A stretch of 64,000 bases of DNA from NCBI GenBank assembly GCA_000963575.1, contig CP011077.1, positions 3,720,001-3,784,000 of the forward strand, given 5' to 3'. Made by a program: the position numbers and the translations under genes. The stretch is from Klebsiella michiganensis. Lineage in GTDB: Bacteria; Pseudomonadota; Gammaproteobacteria; Enterobacterales; Enterobacteriaceae. Within the stretch, counting starts at the first letter, position 1; each line of letters begins with the position of its first letter. The notes beneath the pieces are model-generated. The model worked only from the letters and a program-made list of their open reading frames with translations, was not told where the DNA came from and made no database searches. Of this stretch, positions 17,485-25,197 are shown piece by piece.

Positions 17485-17568
17485 AACAGACTCGGGTTCA
17501 TGTCAGGTAAGTGCTGTGTGGTAAAGCAAAATCCCCACGGACCAGGGCCAGTGGGGAGATGCGCGGGA

Positions 17569-17892
17569 TCAGACGTGGAAGCTTTCGCCGCAGCCACACT
17601 CGTCCTTCACGTTCGGGTTCGTAAACTTAAACCCTTCGTTAAGGCCTTCTTTGACGAAGTCGAGCTCGGTCCCGTTTAAGAATTGCAGGCTTTTACCATC
17701 GACAACCACCTTCACGCCTTTGTCTTCGAACACGGTGTCATCCGCCATCGGTTCATCAACAAATTCGAGAACATAAGCCATCCCAGAGCAGCCTGAAGTG
17801 CGCACGCCCAGACGCAGACCAAACCCTTTACCGCGGTTGGTCAGAAAGGCGCTTACACGGGCAGCGGCGCTGTCGCTAAGGGTAATCGACAT
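17569..17892 (-). CDS. iscA: Iron-sulfur cluster assembly protein IscA
   Basis: A-type carrier that passes iron or Fe-S clusters to target enzymes. The 107-residue product contains the three conserved cysteines of the family: one in GVRTSGCSGMAY and two in the C-terminal CGCGESF. The length equals E. coli IscA. In this genome it is separated from iscU by an ERIC element. Confidence 0.97.
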   Translation of the reverse strand: MSITLSDSAAARVSAFLTNRGKGFGLRLGVRTSGCSGMAYVLEFVDEPMADDTVFEDKGVKVVVDGKSLQFLNGTELDFVKEGLNEGFKFTNPNVKDECGCGESFHV

Positions 17893-17917
17893 ACAACAAC
17901 CTCAATAAAAATTTTAA

Positions 17918-18036
17918 CTCGTCATACTTCAAGTTGCAGGGGTGTTAGCTGCACTCATTCCCCCAGTCACTTACTTAAGTAAGCTCCAGGGGAACTCCTG
18001 AGCTTGCCGCCTACCTGCAAACTCGAATTACTTAGA
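17918..18036. repeat. ERIC element inside the isc operon
   Basis: An approximately 119-bp imperfect palindrome with ends CGTCATACTTCAAGTTGC and AACTCGAATTACTTAGAG and the diagnostic centre GTCACTTACTTAAGTAAGC. It matches the ERIC/IRU consensus well. It fills the iscU-iscA gap, and its right end supplies the iscU stop codon. Transcribed as part of the operon, it would fold into a long hairpin between the two cistrons. Confidence 0.92.
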
Positions 18037-18424
18037 GTTGTTTTGTTTCACGTTTGCTTTTGTAATCCGCGATAGCCGCTTTGATAGCGTCTTCAGCCAG
18101 GATTGAGCAGTGAATCTTCACCGGCGGCAGTTCGAGTTCGTCTGCGATGTCGGTATTTTTAATCGCCTGCGCTTCGTCCAGAGATTTCCCCTTCACCCAC
18201 TCGGTCACCAGCGAGCTGGAAGCAATCGCCGAACCGCACCCGTAGGTTTTGAAACGCGCGTCTTCAATAATACCGTCATTGTTGACTTTAATCTGCAACT
18301 TCATCACGTCGCCACAGGCCGGTGCACCCACCATGCCTGAACCTACGCTGTCGTCGCTGTTGTCGAAAGAGCCAACGTTGCGTGGGTTTTCGTAGTGATC
18401 AATTACTTTTTCGCTGTAAGCCAT
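18032..18424 (-). CDS. iscU: Fe-S cluster scaffold protein IscU
   Basis: Scaffold on which IscS sulfur and iron are assembled into [2Fe-2S] clusters. Cluster ligands C37, D39, C63 and C106 are present, as is the HscA recognition motif LPPVK. The product is 130 residues against 128 in E. coli. The C-terminus reads ...SKRETKQL, the last two residues and the stop coming from the edge of the ERIC element. The core is otherwise fully conserved, so activity should be retained. Confidence 0.97.
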   Translation of the reverse strand: MAYSEKVIDHYENPRNVGSFDNSDDSVGSGMVGAPACGDVMKLQIKVNNDGIIEDARFKTYGCGSAIASSSLVTEWVKGKSLDEAQAIKNTDIADELELPPVKIHCSILAEDAIKAAIADYKSKRETKQL

Positions 18425-18466
18425 TTTTACTTCTCCAGAATCTGAAATCGACGTCCTGACGAACGA

Positions 18467-19681
18467 TCAGTGATGAGCCCATTCGATGGAATTAAGATCC
18501 ACGCCCTGTTTGAACATTTCCCACAGCGGAGAAAGGTCACGCAGACGGCCAATGGATTTACGTACCAGCTCGATGGTGTAATCGATCTCTTCTTCAGTGG
18601 TAAAACGACCCAGAGAGAAACGGATAGAGCTGTGTGCCAGTTCATCGCTCATCCCCAGCGCGCGCAGCACGTAGGATGGCTCGAGGCTAGCGGAAGTACA
18701 GGCTGAGCCTGAAGAGACCGCGAGGTCTTTCAGCGCCATGATCAGCGACTCGCCTTCAACGTAGTTAAAGCTGACGTTGAGAATGTTTGGCGCGCCGTGT
18801 TCCAGGTCACCGTTCAGATAAACTTCTTCCATATCTTTCACGCCGTTCCACAGACGGTTACGCAGCGTGCGCAGACGGGCCATTTCGGTCTCCATCTCTT
18901 CTTTTGCGATACGGTAAGCTTCGCCCATGCCGACGATCTGGTGTACGGGCAGCGTACCGGAACGCATGCCGCGCTCGTGACCACCGCCGTGAACCTGAGC
19001 TTCGATACGGATACGTGGTTTACGACGCACGTACAGCGCACCGATACCTTTCGGCCCGTAAATTTTGTGGCCAGAGAAGGACATCAGGTCAACTTTCAGC
19101 TGGCTCAGATCGATAGGCAGTTTGCCCACGCTCTGGGTCGCATCAACGTGGAAAATAATGCCACGGGAGCGGCACATTTCGCCGATGGCCGCAATATCCT
19201 GCACCACGCCGATTTCGTTGTTTACATGCATGATGGACACCAGAATCGTGTCTTCACGCATTGCGGCTTCCAGCTGCTTCAGGTCAACAATACCGTTGCT
19301 CTGCGGCGCCAGGTAAGTCACTTCAAACCCTTCACGCTCAAGCTGGCGACAGGTGTCCAGCACGGCTTTGTGTTCGGTTTTTGCGGTGATGATGTGCTTG
19401 CCTTTCTTCTGATAGAAGTTAGCCGCACCTTTGATTGCCAGGTTGTCTGACTCGGTCGCGCCGGAGGTGAAGACGATTTCACGCGGGTCAGCGCCAACAA
19501 GTTCAGCGATTTGGTTACGGGCAATATCAACGGCTTCTTCAGCCTGCCAGCCAAAACGGTGGGAACGGGAGGCCGGGTTACCAAAGGTGCCGTCCATCGT
19601 TAAAAACTGCATCATCTTCTCAGCAACACGCGGGTCTACCGGCGTAGTTGCGGAGTAGTCGAGGTAAATCGGTAATTTCAT
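18467..19681 (-). CDS. iscS: Cysteine desulfurase IscS
   Basis: PLP enzyme that removes sulfur from cysteine and supplies it for Fe-S clusters, thiamine, and tRNA thiolation. The PLP lysine is in SFSGHKIYGPKG (about K206) and the persulfide cysteine is in SSGSACTSASLEPS (about C328). The length of 404 residues equals E. coli IscS. Second gene of the isc operon. Confidence 0.98.
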   Translation of the reverse strand: MKLPIYLDYSATTPVDPRVAEKMMQFLTMDGTFGNPASRSHRFGWQAEEAVDIARNQIAELVGADPREIVFTSGATESDNLAIKGAANFYQKKGKHIITAKTEHKAVLDTCRQLEREGFEVTYLAPQSNGIVDLKQLEAAMREDTILVSIMHVNNEIGVVQDIAAIGEMCRSRGIIFHVDATQSVGKLPIDLSQLKVDLMSFSGHKIYGPKGIGALYVRRKPRIRIEAQVHGGGHERGMRSGTLPVHQIVGMGEAYRIAKEEMETEMARLRTLRNRLWNGVKDMEEVYLNGDLEHGAPNILNVSFNYVEGESLIMALKDLAVSSGSACTSASLEPSYVLRALGMSDELAHSSIRFSLGRFTTEEEIDYTIELVRKSIGRLRDLSPLWEMFKQGVDLNSIEWAHH

Positions 19682-19714
19682 TGCTCTTAAGCTCCGTACA
19701 TCACTTCAATGCGA

Positions 19715-19777
19715 AGAATCAGGCTTAAAATATGCTGCCGTTATAGACAGGGAGCACCGCTCCCCCAACCTGATTCT
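19715..19777 (-). promoter_or_regulatory. Structured iscR-iscS intergenic RNA
   Basis: AGAATCAGG (19715-19723) pairs perfectly with CCTGATTCT (19769-19777), enclosing an inner hairpin GGGAGC-ACC-GCTCCC (19750-19764). In E. coli the sRNA RyhB pairs near the iscS start, and a stable structure in this gap protects the iscR part of the message. The fold here is placed to do the same. No U-tract follows it, so it is not a terminator. Confidence 0.6.
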
Positions 19778-19796
19778 AAAATTCTTGTTCTTCTGC

Positions 19797-20285
19797 TTAT
19801 GCGCGCAGTTTGACGTCAATAGCGTCCTGAGAACGGGTACTGCGATGGTTTTCGTTGTGCTGGCGGTCGGCAACATCCAGAACTTCCTGGTTATTCACCA
19901 GCTCACCAAGGGTGATGTTGTTCAGGAAGCCGGTCAGGCGATCGCTCAGATCGCGCCACAGCGCATGGGTCAGGCACTTATCGCCGCCCTGGCAGCCGCC
20001 TTTACCCTGGCAACGGGTGGCGTCTACGGACTCATCAACGGCGCTGATCACTTCGCCAACGGCAATGCTGCCTGCATCTTTACCTAACAGATAACCACCG
20101 CCAGGACCGCGTACGCTGGCCACCAGGCCATTTTTACGCAGGCGGGAGAACAGCTGCTCCAGGTAGGAGAGTGAAATACCCTGACGTTCAGAAATATCAG
20201 CCAACGGAACCGGGCCCGATTCAGAGTTCAGCGCAACGTCAAGCATCGCGGTTACGGCATAGCGCCCTTTTGATGTCAGTCTCAT
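19797..20285 (-). CDS. iscR: Fe-S cluster-sensing transcription regulator IscR (Rrf2 family)
   Basis: Represses the isc operon in its [2Fe-2S] form and acts on a second class of sites as apo-protein. The 162-residue product has an N-terminal winged helix and the cluster ligands C92, C98, C104 and H107, all intact. It is first in the operon, downstream of two candidate IscR operators. Confidence 0.98.
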   Translation of the reverse strand: MRLTSKGRYAVTAMLDVALNSESGPVPLADISERQGISLSYLEQLFSRLRKNGLVASVRGPGGGYLLGKDAGSIAVGEVISAVDESVDATRCQGKGGCQGGDKCLTHALWRDLSDRLTGFLNNITLGELVNNQEVLDVADRQHNENHRSTRSQDAIDVKLRA

Positions 20286-20365
20286 GTCTTACTTAACCTC
20301 AAATAGCCCCTCGACCCGGGGGTTTTTAAAAGTGTGATTGTCACATAGCAGGACGCAAGTCTGAC

Positions 20366-20390
20366 ATTCCTGAGTAAAATGGTCAACTAT
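20366..20390 (-). promoter_or_regulatory. IscR type 1 operator overlapping the iscR promoter
   Basis: The 25-bp minus-strand sequence (ATAGTTGACC...CAGGAAT) matches the published type 1 IscR consensus at 22 of 25 positions by eye. It contains the -35 box TTGACC (20381-20386), so bound holo-IscR would block RNA polymerase and give negative autoregulation of the isc operon. Confidence 0.8.
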
Positions 20391-20415
20391 TTAACCTACC
20401 ATTTTACTCAAGTAT
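20391..20415 (-). promoter_or_regulatory. Second IscR type 1 operator, abutting the first
   Basis: Minus-strand ATACTTGAGTAAAATGG... matches the type 1 consensus at about 20 of 25 positions and lies directly upstream of the first site with no gap. It overlaps the trmJ stop codon. The two sites together create a 12-bp inverted repeat (TGAGTAAAATGG / CCATTTTACTCA). E. coli iscR also has two sites in this position. Confidence 0.65.
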
Positions 20416-21152
20416 TATTGGCCCGATTTTTTTGGGTTTTCCAGCGACGCCAGCATGCCGCGCAGGATGTTTAATTCCTGACTTTCCGGGCGTGCGCGGG
20501 TAAACAGACGGCGCAGTCGGTTCATCACCTGCCCCGGATGGGTTGGCCGAATAAAGCCACTTTCCTGCAGCGCTTTTTCGAGATGCACATAGAAACGCTC
20601 TAAGTCATCGACCAGAGGATAAGGCGCATCTTCCTCTTCTTTAGGCGCTTCCGGCTGTTCTTGCGTGGCGAGCCAGGCAATACGCACTTCGTAGGCGAGG
20701 ATCTGCACCGCCATCGCGAGGTTAAGGGAGCTGTATTCCGGGTTCGCCTGGATAGCGACGTGATAATGGCACTTTTGCAGCTCTTCGTTGGTCAGGCCCA
20801 CACGCTCGCGACCAAACACAATTGCCACCGGCGCGTGCTGCGCTTCGCTGATGCTTTTTAAACCGCATTCGCGCGGGTCCAGCATCGGCCACGGCAGAGT
20901 ACGTGACCGCGCGCTGGTGCCGACCACCAGGCTGCATCCTGCCAACGCTTCATCAAGAGTATCGACGATGTGAGCATCGCCAATGACATCGCTGGCGCCA
21001 GCGGCCAGGGCGATGGCCTGGGAGTCCGGTTTTACCAGCGGATTGACCAGCCAAAGGTTAGTTAAGCCCATGGTTTTCATAGCACGAGCCACGGAGCCCA
21101 TGTTGCCGGTATGCGAGGTTTCGACCAGCACGATTCGTACGTTTTGCAGCAT
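20415..21152 (-). CDS. trmJ: tRNA (cytidine/uridine-32-2'-O)-methyltransferase TrmJ
   Basis: SPOUT-class methyltransferase that 2'-O-methylates position 32 of several tRNAs. The N-terminal knotted domain shows VETSHTGNMGSVARAMKTMG and the SAM-binding loop EYSSLNLAMAVQ. A C-terminal helical extension completes the protein. The start at 21152 (MLQNVRIV) follows E. coli; an ATG two codons upstream is also possible. Product 245 residues, E. coli 246. Upstream of iscR as in E. coli. Confidence 0.96.
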   Translation of the reverse strand: MLQNVRIVLVETSHTGNMGSVARAMKTMGLTNLWLVNPLVKPDSQAIALAAGASDVIGDAHIVDTLDEALAGCSLVVGTSARSRTLPWPMLDPRECGLKSISEAQHAPVAIVFGRERVGLTNEELQKCHYHVAIQANPEYSSLNLAMAVQILAYEVRIAWLATQEQPEAPKEEEDAPYPLVDDLERFYVHLEKALQESGFIRPTHPGQVMNRLRRLFTRARPESQELNILRGMLASLENPKKSGQ

Positions 21153-21199
21153 TATCATTCATAGCCTGGGAAGAATATCGTAATATCTTATCATATCCC

Positions 21200-21254
21200 T
21201 GAGACATATTCCGAACGCTCTGCTATACTCCGCCGCGTTTTCCGTTCTTTAACA
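21200..21254 (+). promoter_or_regulatory. suhB promoter and boxA-like leader
   Basis: A good -10 box TATACT lies at 21224-21229. The leader then contains CGTTCTTTAACA (21243-21254), which matches the rRNA boxA consensus TGCTCTTTAACA at 10 of 12 positions and lies just upstream of the ribosome site. SuhB is a subunit of the rRNA antitermination complex. In E. coli and Salmonella, suhB is repressed by Nus factors bound at boxA in its leader, so this site is the expected autoregulatory element. Confidence 0.7.
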
Positions 21255-21271
21255 TCCAGCGAGAGAGACCG

Positions 21272-22075
21272 ATGCATCCGATGCTCAACATCGCCGTGCG
21301 TGCTGCACGCAAGGCGGGTAATTTAATTGCCAAGAATTACGAAACTCCAGACGCGGTTGAAGCTAGCCAGAAAGGCAGCAATGACTTCGTGACCAACGTC
21401 GATAAAGACGCCGAACGTCTGATTATCGAAGTAATTCGTAAATCTTACCCAAAACACACCATCATCACCGAAGAGTCCGGTGAACTGGCTGGGGAAGATC
21501 AGGATGTGCAATGGGTTATCGATCCGCTGGATGGCACCACCAACTTCATCAAACGTCTGCCACATTTCTCCGTCTCTATTGCTGTTCGCATCAAAGGCCG
21601 TACCGAAGTCGCGGTAGTTTACGATCCAATGCGTAACGAACTGTTCAGCGCCGTTCGCGGTCAGGGCGCCCAGCTTAACGGCTATCGCCTGCGCGGCAGC
21701 AACGCACGCGACCTGGACGGCACCGTTCTGGCCACCGGCTTCCCGTTCAAAGTGAAGCAGCATGCCACCTCTTACATCAACATCGTAGGCAAACTGTTCA
21801 CCCAGTGTGCAGACTTCCGCCGCACCGGTTCCGCTGCGCTGGACCTGGCCTACGTTGCCGCTGGCCGCGTGGATGGTTTCTTCGAGATTGGCCTGAAGCC
21901 GTGGGATTTCGCCGCAGGAGAACTGCTGGCTCGTGAATCCGGCAGCATCGTTTGTGATTTCACCGGCGGTCATAACTACCTCACGACCGGGAACATCGTC
22001 GCCGGTAACCCACGCGTCGTGAAAGCCATGCTGGCAACCATGCGTGAAGAACTGAGCGACGCGCTGAAGCGCTAA
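21272..22075 (+). CDS. suhB: Inositol-1-monophosphatase / Nus antitermination factor SuhB
   Basis: Mg-dependent phosphatase of the IMPase family and part of the NusB/NusE/boxA antitermination complex on rRNA. The 267-residue product shows the family motifs EESGE, DPLDGTTNFIKRLP and, near the C-terminus, KPWDFAAGELLARESG. It is divergent from trmJ and followed by a strong bidirectional terminator. Confidence 0.97.
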   Translation: MHPMLNIAVRAARKAGNLIAKNYETPDAVEASQKGSNDFVTNVDKDAERLIIEVIRKSYPKHTIITEESGELAGEDQDVQWVIDPLDGTTNFIKRLPHFSVSIAVRIKGRTEVAVVYDPMRNELFSAVRGQGAQLNGYRLRGSNARDLDGTVLATGFPFKVKQHATSYINIVGKLFTQCADFRRTGSAALDLAYVAAGRVDGFFEIGLKPWDFAAGELLARESGSIVCDFTGGHNYLTTGNIVAGNPRVVKAMLATMREELSDALKR

Positions 22076-22117
22076 GCTTTTTTGCCCCACCTTCTTTAAT
22101 AAGAAGAGGCAGAAAGA

Positions 22118-22153
22118 AAAATCCCCTCAGCTTTACGGCGAGGGGATTTTTTT
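22118..22153. terminator. Bidirectional terminator between suhB and the metal transporter
   Basis: AAATCCCCTC and GAGGGGATTT pair around an 11-nt loop, with TTTT downstream on plus and TTTTTCTTTCT downstream on minus. It serves suhB and the convergent gene at 22174. Confidence 0.88.
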
Positions 22154-22173
22154 ATGTCTAGTTAAACGTCCGT

Positions 22174-23154
22174 TCAGAAAGGCCGAATGCCTCTCGCCAT
22201 CGGCTGCGCGCTCAGCCACATAATCAGCGCGGCCACTATCAGGATAATGCCCCCCGCCAGCGCGAGCGTAGACCAGCCGACCTGCCGCCACAGCGCAGGC
22301 GCCCGGTTCCCGCTTAAGCGAACTGCCAGCGCACGGAAGCTGTGCACCAGCAGTGCCAAACCTGAAATGGTGATCGAGGTGCCCGCCGCCATCGCCAGCG
22401 CAGACAGCACGCCCCAGCTGAAGACCCCGATAACCTTGCTGAACAGTAACACCATAATCGCGCCAGAACAGGGGCGCATTCCCATCGACAGGACAATCAT
22501 CAGCCTGGCCCGCCAGTCGCTTCCGGCCGCCAGCTGTTTTTCGTCCGGGACGTGCTGATGCCCGCAGCCGCAGGTAGCATCATGGACATGATGCGGCGTA
22601 AACGAGGTGAATTTGGGTTTACGCCGCAGCTGAACGCGTAAACGCCCCAAAGCCCGCCAGCTCAGTAAAAGGCCCAGGATCCCGACAAGCAGGTAGCTGC
22701 CTTTCTCCAGCCAGAAGCTGCTGAGATGCAGCTGTCGAGATGGCAAGGCCAGGACGCCCAACACCACGACCACCAGCGCTATAGCGACCAGCCCCTGCAA
22801 TAAAGAGGCGGCAAAGGTCAAACCAAGGCTGCTTTTAATCTTTGAGGGATGGGTCGCAAGCCAGGTGCCGATCACTATCTTGCCGTGCCCCGGCCCCAGC
22901 GCATGGAGCACACCATAGGCAAAACTGAAAGAGAGCAACGATAAGCCGGCACGAGAGGGGTCTTCCGCAACCTGGCGCAACAGGCCGCTTAATTCCTGAT
23001 TGATTGAACGCTGCCAGCCGGCAGAGCTAAGCAGGATTTGCGGCCAGTAAATCCACAAAGCATAAAGCCCGGCGGCGGCGAGCAGGATAAACAGCACCAG
23101 CGGCCACAGATGGCCCCAGCGGCGAACGGGAGCCGTGACGGTGATTATTGACAT
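22174..23154 (-). CDS. NicO-family metal transporter (ZevB/RcnA-like)
   Basis: Inner-membrane protein of the nickel/cobalt transporter family, 326 residues. It has about six to seven hydrophobic segments, the family signature HALGPGHGKIVIGTWL in an early helix, and a cytoplasmic His/Cys-rich loop (HHVHDATCGCGHQHVPDE) that probably binds metal. A later motif GMRPCSGA is also typical. The start overlaps the stop of the DUF1007 gene by 10 bp, so the two are coupled. The same pair in Haemophilus (zevA-zevB) is needed for zinc acquisition; zinc is therefore a better guess here than nickel, but the metal is not shown by sequence. Confidence 0.85.
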   Translation of the reverse strand: MSIITVTAPVRRWGHLWPLVLFILLAAAGLYALWIYWPQILLSSAGWQRSINQELSGLLRQVAEDPSRAGLSLLSFSFAYGVLHALGPGHGKIVIGTWLATHPSKIKSSLGLTFAASLLQGLVAIALVVVVLGVLALPSRQLHLSSFWLEKGSYLLVGILGLLLSWRALGRLRVQLRRKPKFTSFTPHHVHDATCGCGHQHVPDEKQLAAGSDWRARLMIVLSMGMRPCSGAIMVLLFSKVIGVFSWGVLSALAMAAGTSITISGLALLVHSFRALAVRLSGNRAPALWRQVGWSTLALAGGIILIVAALIMWLSAQPMARGIRPF

Positions 23155-23792
23155 GCCAGCGTCACCTCCTGAGCAAACTGTTTCCCTAAGTCCATGTCCT
23201 CCGGCGGGGCATCGGCTTTATCCAGCGACTGCGCGAACATCAGCGTCTCTTCGCTGGGTTTTGGCGTATGCACGGCAACCTTACAGCTTGAGGCCAGCTC
23301 CTGCGGCAGATGCACGTCTTCATCGTGGCCATAACTCATGTCGACAAAATAGGTCGGGTCGAAGGTTGAGAAACGGTATGTCTGCCCTTTCAGCGGCTGC
23401 GGATGGGCCAGCGGCAGAACAAACGTCAGCACCGCCTGATGATTGCTGCGGCTAAGGCCATATTCCGGCGGCAAATTGCCAAACTTCACTTTCTCTTTGT
23501 TATGCCAGAACTCGGTAAAATAGTGCTGGCCCAGCACGTTAGCCATCACTTCTGCGGCCAGCTTCTTCCACACCGGAGAACCCGGTTTCGCGTCGCCGGC
23601 GTCATACAACAGATCTGCTGAAGTAATCTCGTCCATCGTCCACTGCATTTTTAGCCCCGTCAGTTGCCCCTGAGCCACCACGGGTGTGGTAACGATGGAG
23701 ATAAAACTATGGGGATGCGCCTGCACGCTCGCCGCTGAAAGCCCTGATAGCAGTATGGTTACTCCTTTCAGGCTGATTCTTTTGTCGCTCAT
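23145..23792 (-). CDS. DUF1007 periplasmic protein (ZevA-like)
   Basis: The 215-residue product has a cleavable signal peptide ending SVQA, after which the mature protein starts HPHSF, a metal-binding-type N-terminus typical of DUF1007. It also contains FDPTYFVDMSYGHDEDV. The start at 23792 is preceded by GAGGG; the frame is open further upstream without a ribosome site. It is partnered with the downstream NicO transporter, as in the zevAB locus of Haemophilus. Inferred role: periplasmic metal capture or delivery. Confidence 0.85.
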   Translation of the reverse strand: MSDKRISLKGVTILLSGLSAASVQAHPHSFISIVTTPVVAQGQLTGLKMQWTMDEITSADLLYDAGDAKPGSPVWKKLAAEVMANVLGQHYFTEFWHNKEKVKFGNLPPEYGLSRSNHQAVLTFVLPLAHPQPLKGQTYRFSTFDPTYFVDMSYGHDEDVHLPQELASSCKVAVHTPKPSEETLMFAQSLDKADAPPEDMDLGKQFAQEVTLACQ

Positions 23793-23916
23793 GCTTCCCT
23801 CAAGATTTAAATTCTGTGAGCCAGCCGTAATTCCGTGATGAAAAACTAAAAAGGGCAATATATTGGCCGAAACCTTTAGCTATTCTTAACTTCTGACACC
23901 ACATTGGGACAGCCAG

Positions 23917-25197
23917 ATGATGACTTTACTGACGCCGCCACCCTCTGTGCTCTCCAGTTCGCAGCGCCGCTGCCACCTGCTCCTGATGCTCTATCTTCCA
24001 GAGCAGAGCGTTACGCCAGAGGTGATTTCCAGCCTTAATGGCGTGGATCAGAGGCAAACCCTGCAAGATATAGCCGACACGGGCCACGAGATCCAGAGTT
24101 ATCACCGTCTCTCCCTGACTCAGCAGCAGGACGGCAGCTACCGGATTGAAGGCACAATCCTTGATCGTCGCCTCTGCCTGCTGCACTGGCTGCGACGCTC
24201 GCTGCGTCTTTGCCCGCAGTTTGTGCAACACCACTTTGGCCCGGCACTGAAGTCTCAGCTAAACCAACTGGGGCTTATCAAGGCGCTATATGACGAAACC
24301 AATTTACGTGCGCTGGTTAACCTGTGTGGGCGCCGCTTAAAAAGGCAGTACGACAGCCGGGACAGCCAGTTCCTGACGCTGTTCTTGCAGTATTGCCTGC
24401 ACCAGCACCACTCCGGCAACGCGCCCGTCCTGACGCCACAGCAGCGAGAATGGAGTCAGCTGCGGCCTGAGTTTGCTGTCGCCCAGGAGATAGCTCGCCA
24501 CTGGAAGCGCCGCGTGATGCAGCCGGCGAATGTCGACGAGCAACATTTCCTGGCCCTGCTGTTTCAACTGCTCAGGATCCCCGACCCCATTAATGACGAA
24601 CACGAGCAGGATGCGCGTTTACATAACGAAATAGCGCGAATGATTGAACGCTTTCGCCGACAGGCCGGGCTCTCTTTTAGCGATGAACAGGGACTTAGCG
24701 ACCAGCTTTATATTCACCTCGCCCAGGCGTTGAATCGCTGCCACTTTAATATCGGTATTGACCACAGCCTGCCCGAAGAGATAACTCGCCTCTATCCAAG
24801 GCTGATGAGAACCTCACGAGAGGTACTTGCGGATTTCGAACAGCATTACGGGATTCAATTGTCCGACGCGGAAGCGGGCCTGGTCGCGGTAATTTTTGGT
24901 GCCTGGTTAATGCAGGAAAGTGATATTCAGGAAAAACAGGTCTTACTGCTGACCGCCGACGATCGGGAGCTGGAGCAGAACATTGAGCAGCAACTGCGGG
25001 AACTGACCCTGCTGCCGCTTAATATTAAGCATCTGGCGGTGCAACAGTTTCAAAGCCAGGGCGCACCGCGTGAAGTGGTGTTGGTCATTACGCCCTACGC
25101 GACCTCGCTGCCGCTGTTTTCTCCCCCGCTCATTCACGCCACGCTGCCGCTGGGAGACAACCAGCAGCAGCGCATCAAAGCGCTGCTCGAAGCTTAG
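23917..25197 (+). CDS. csiE: Stationary-phase inducible protein CsiE
   Basis: The 426-residue product matches E. coli CsiE over its full length (LFSPPLI near the C-terminus, NLCGRRLK, GLVAVIFGAWLMQE). It has two PRD-like regions similar to those of PTS-controlled regulators and an N-terminal region resembling a winged helix. csiE is induced in stationary phase under RpoS and CRP control in E. coli; its target is unknown. Its stop overlaps the convergent hcaT stop by 4 bp. Confidence 0.93.
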   Translation: MMTLLTPPPSVLSSSQRRCHLLLMLYLPEQSVTPEVISSLNGVDQRQTLQDIADTGHEIQSYHRLSLTQQQDGSYRIEGTILDRRLCLLHWLRRSLRLCPQFVQHHFGPALKSQLNQLGLIKALYDETNLRALVNLCGRRLKRQYDSRDSQFLTLFLQYCLHQHHSGNAPVLTPQQREWSQLRPEFAVAQEIARHWKRRVMQPANVDEQHFLALLFQLLRIPDPINDEHEQDARLHNEIARMIERFRRQAGLSFSDEQGLSDQLYIHLAQALNRCHFNIGIDHSLPEEITRLYPRLMRTSREVLADFEQHYGIQLSDAEAGLVAVIFGAWLMQESDIQEKQVLLLTADDRELEQNIEQQLRELTLLPLNIKHLAVQQFQSQGAPREVVLVITPYATSLPLFSPPLIHATLPLGDNQQQRIKALLEA

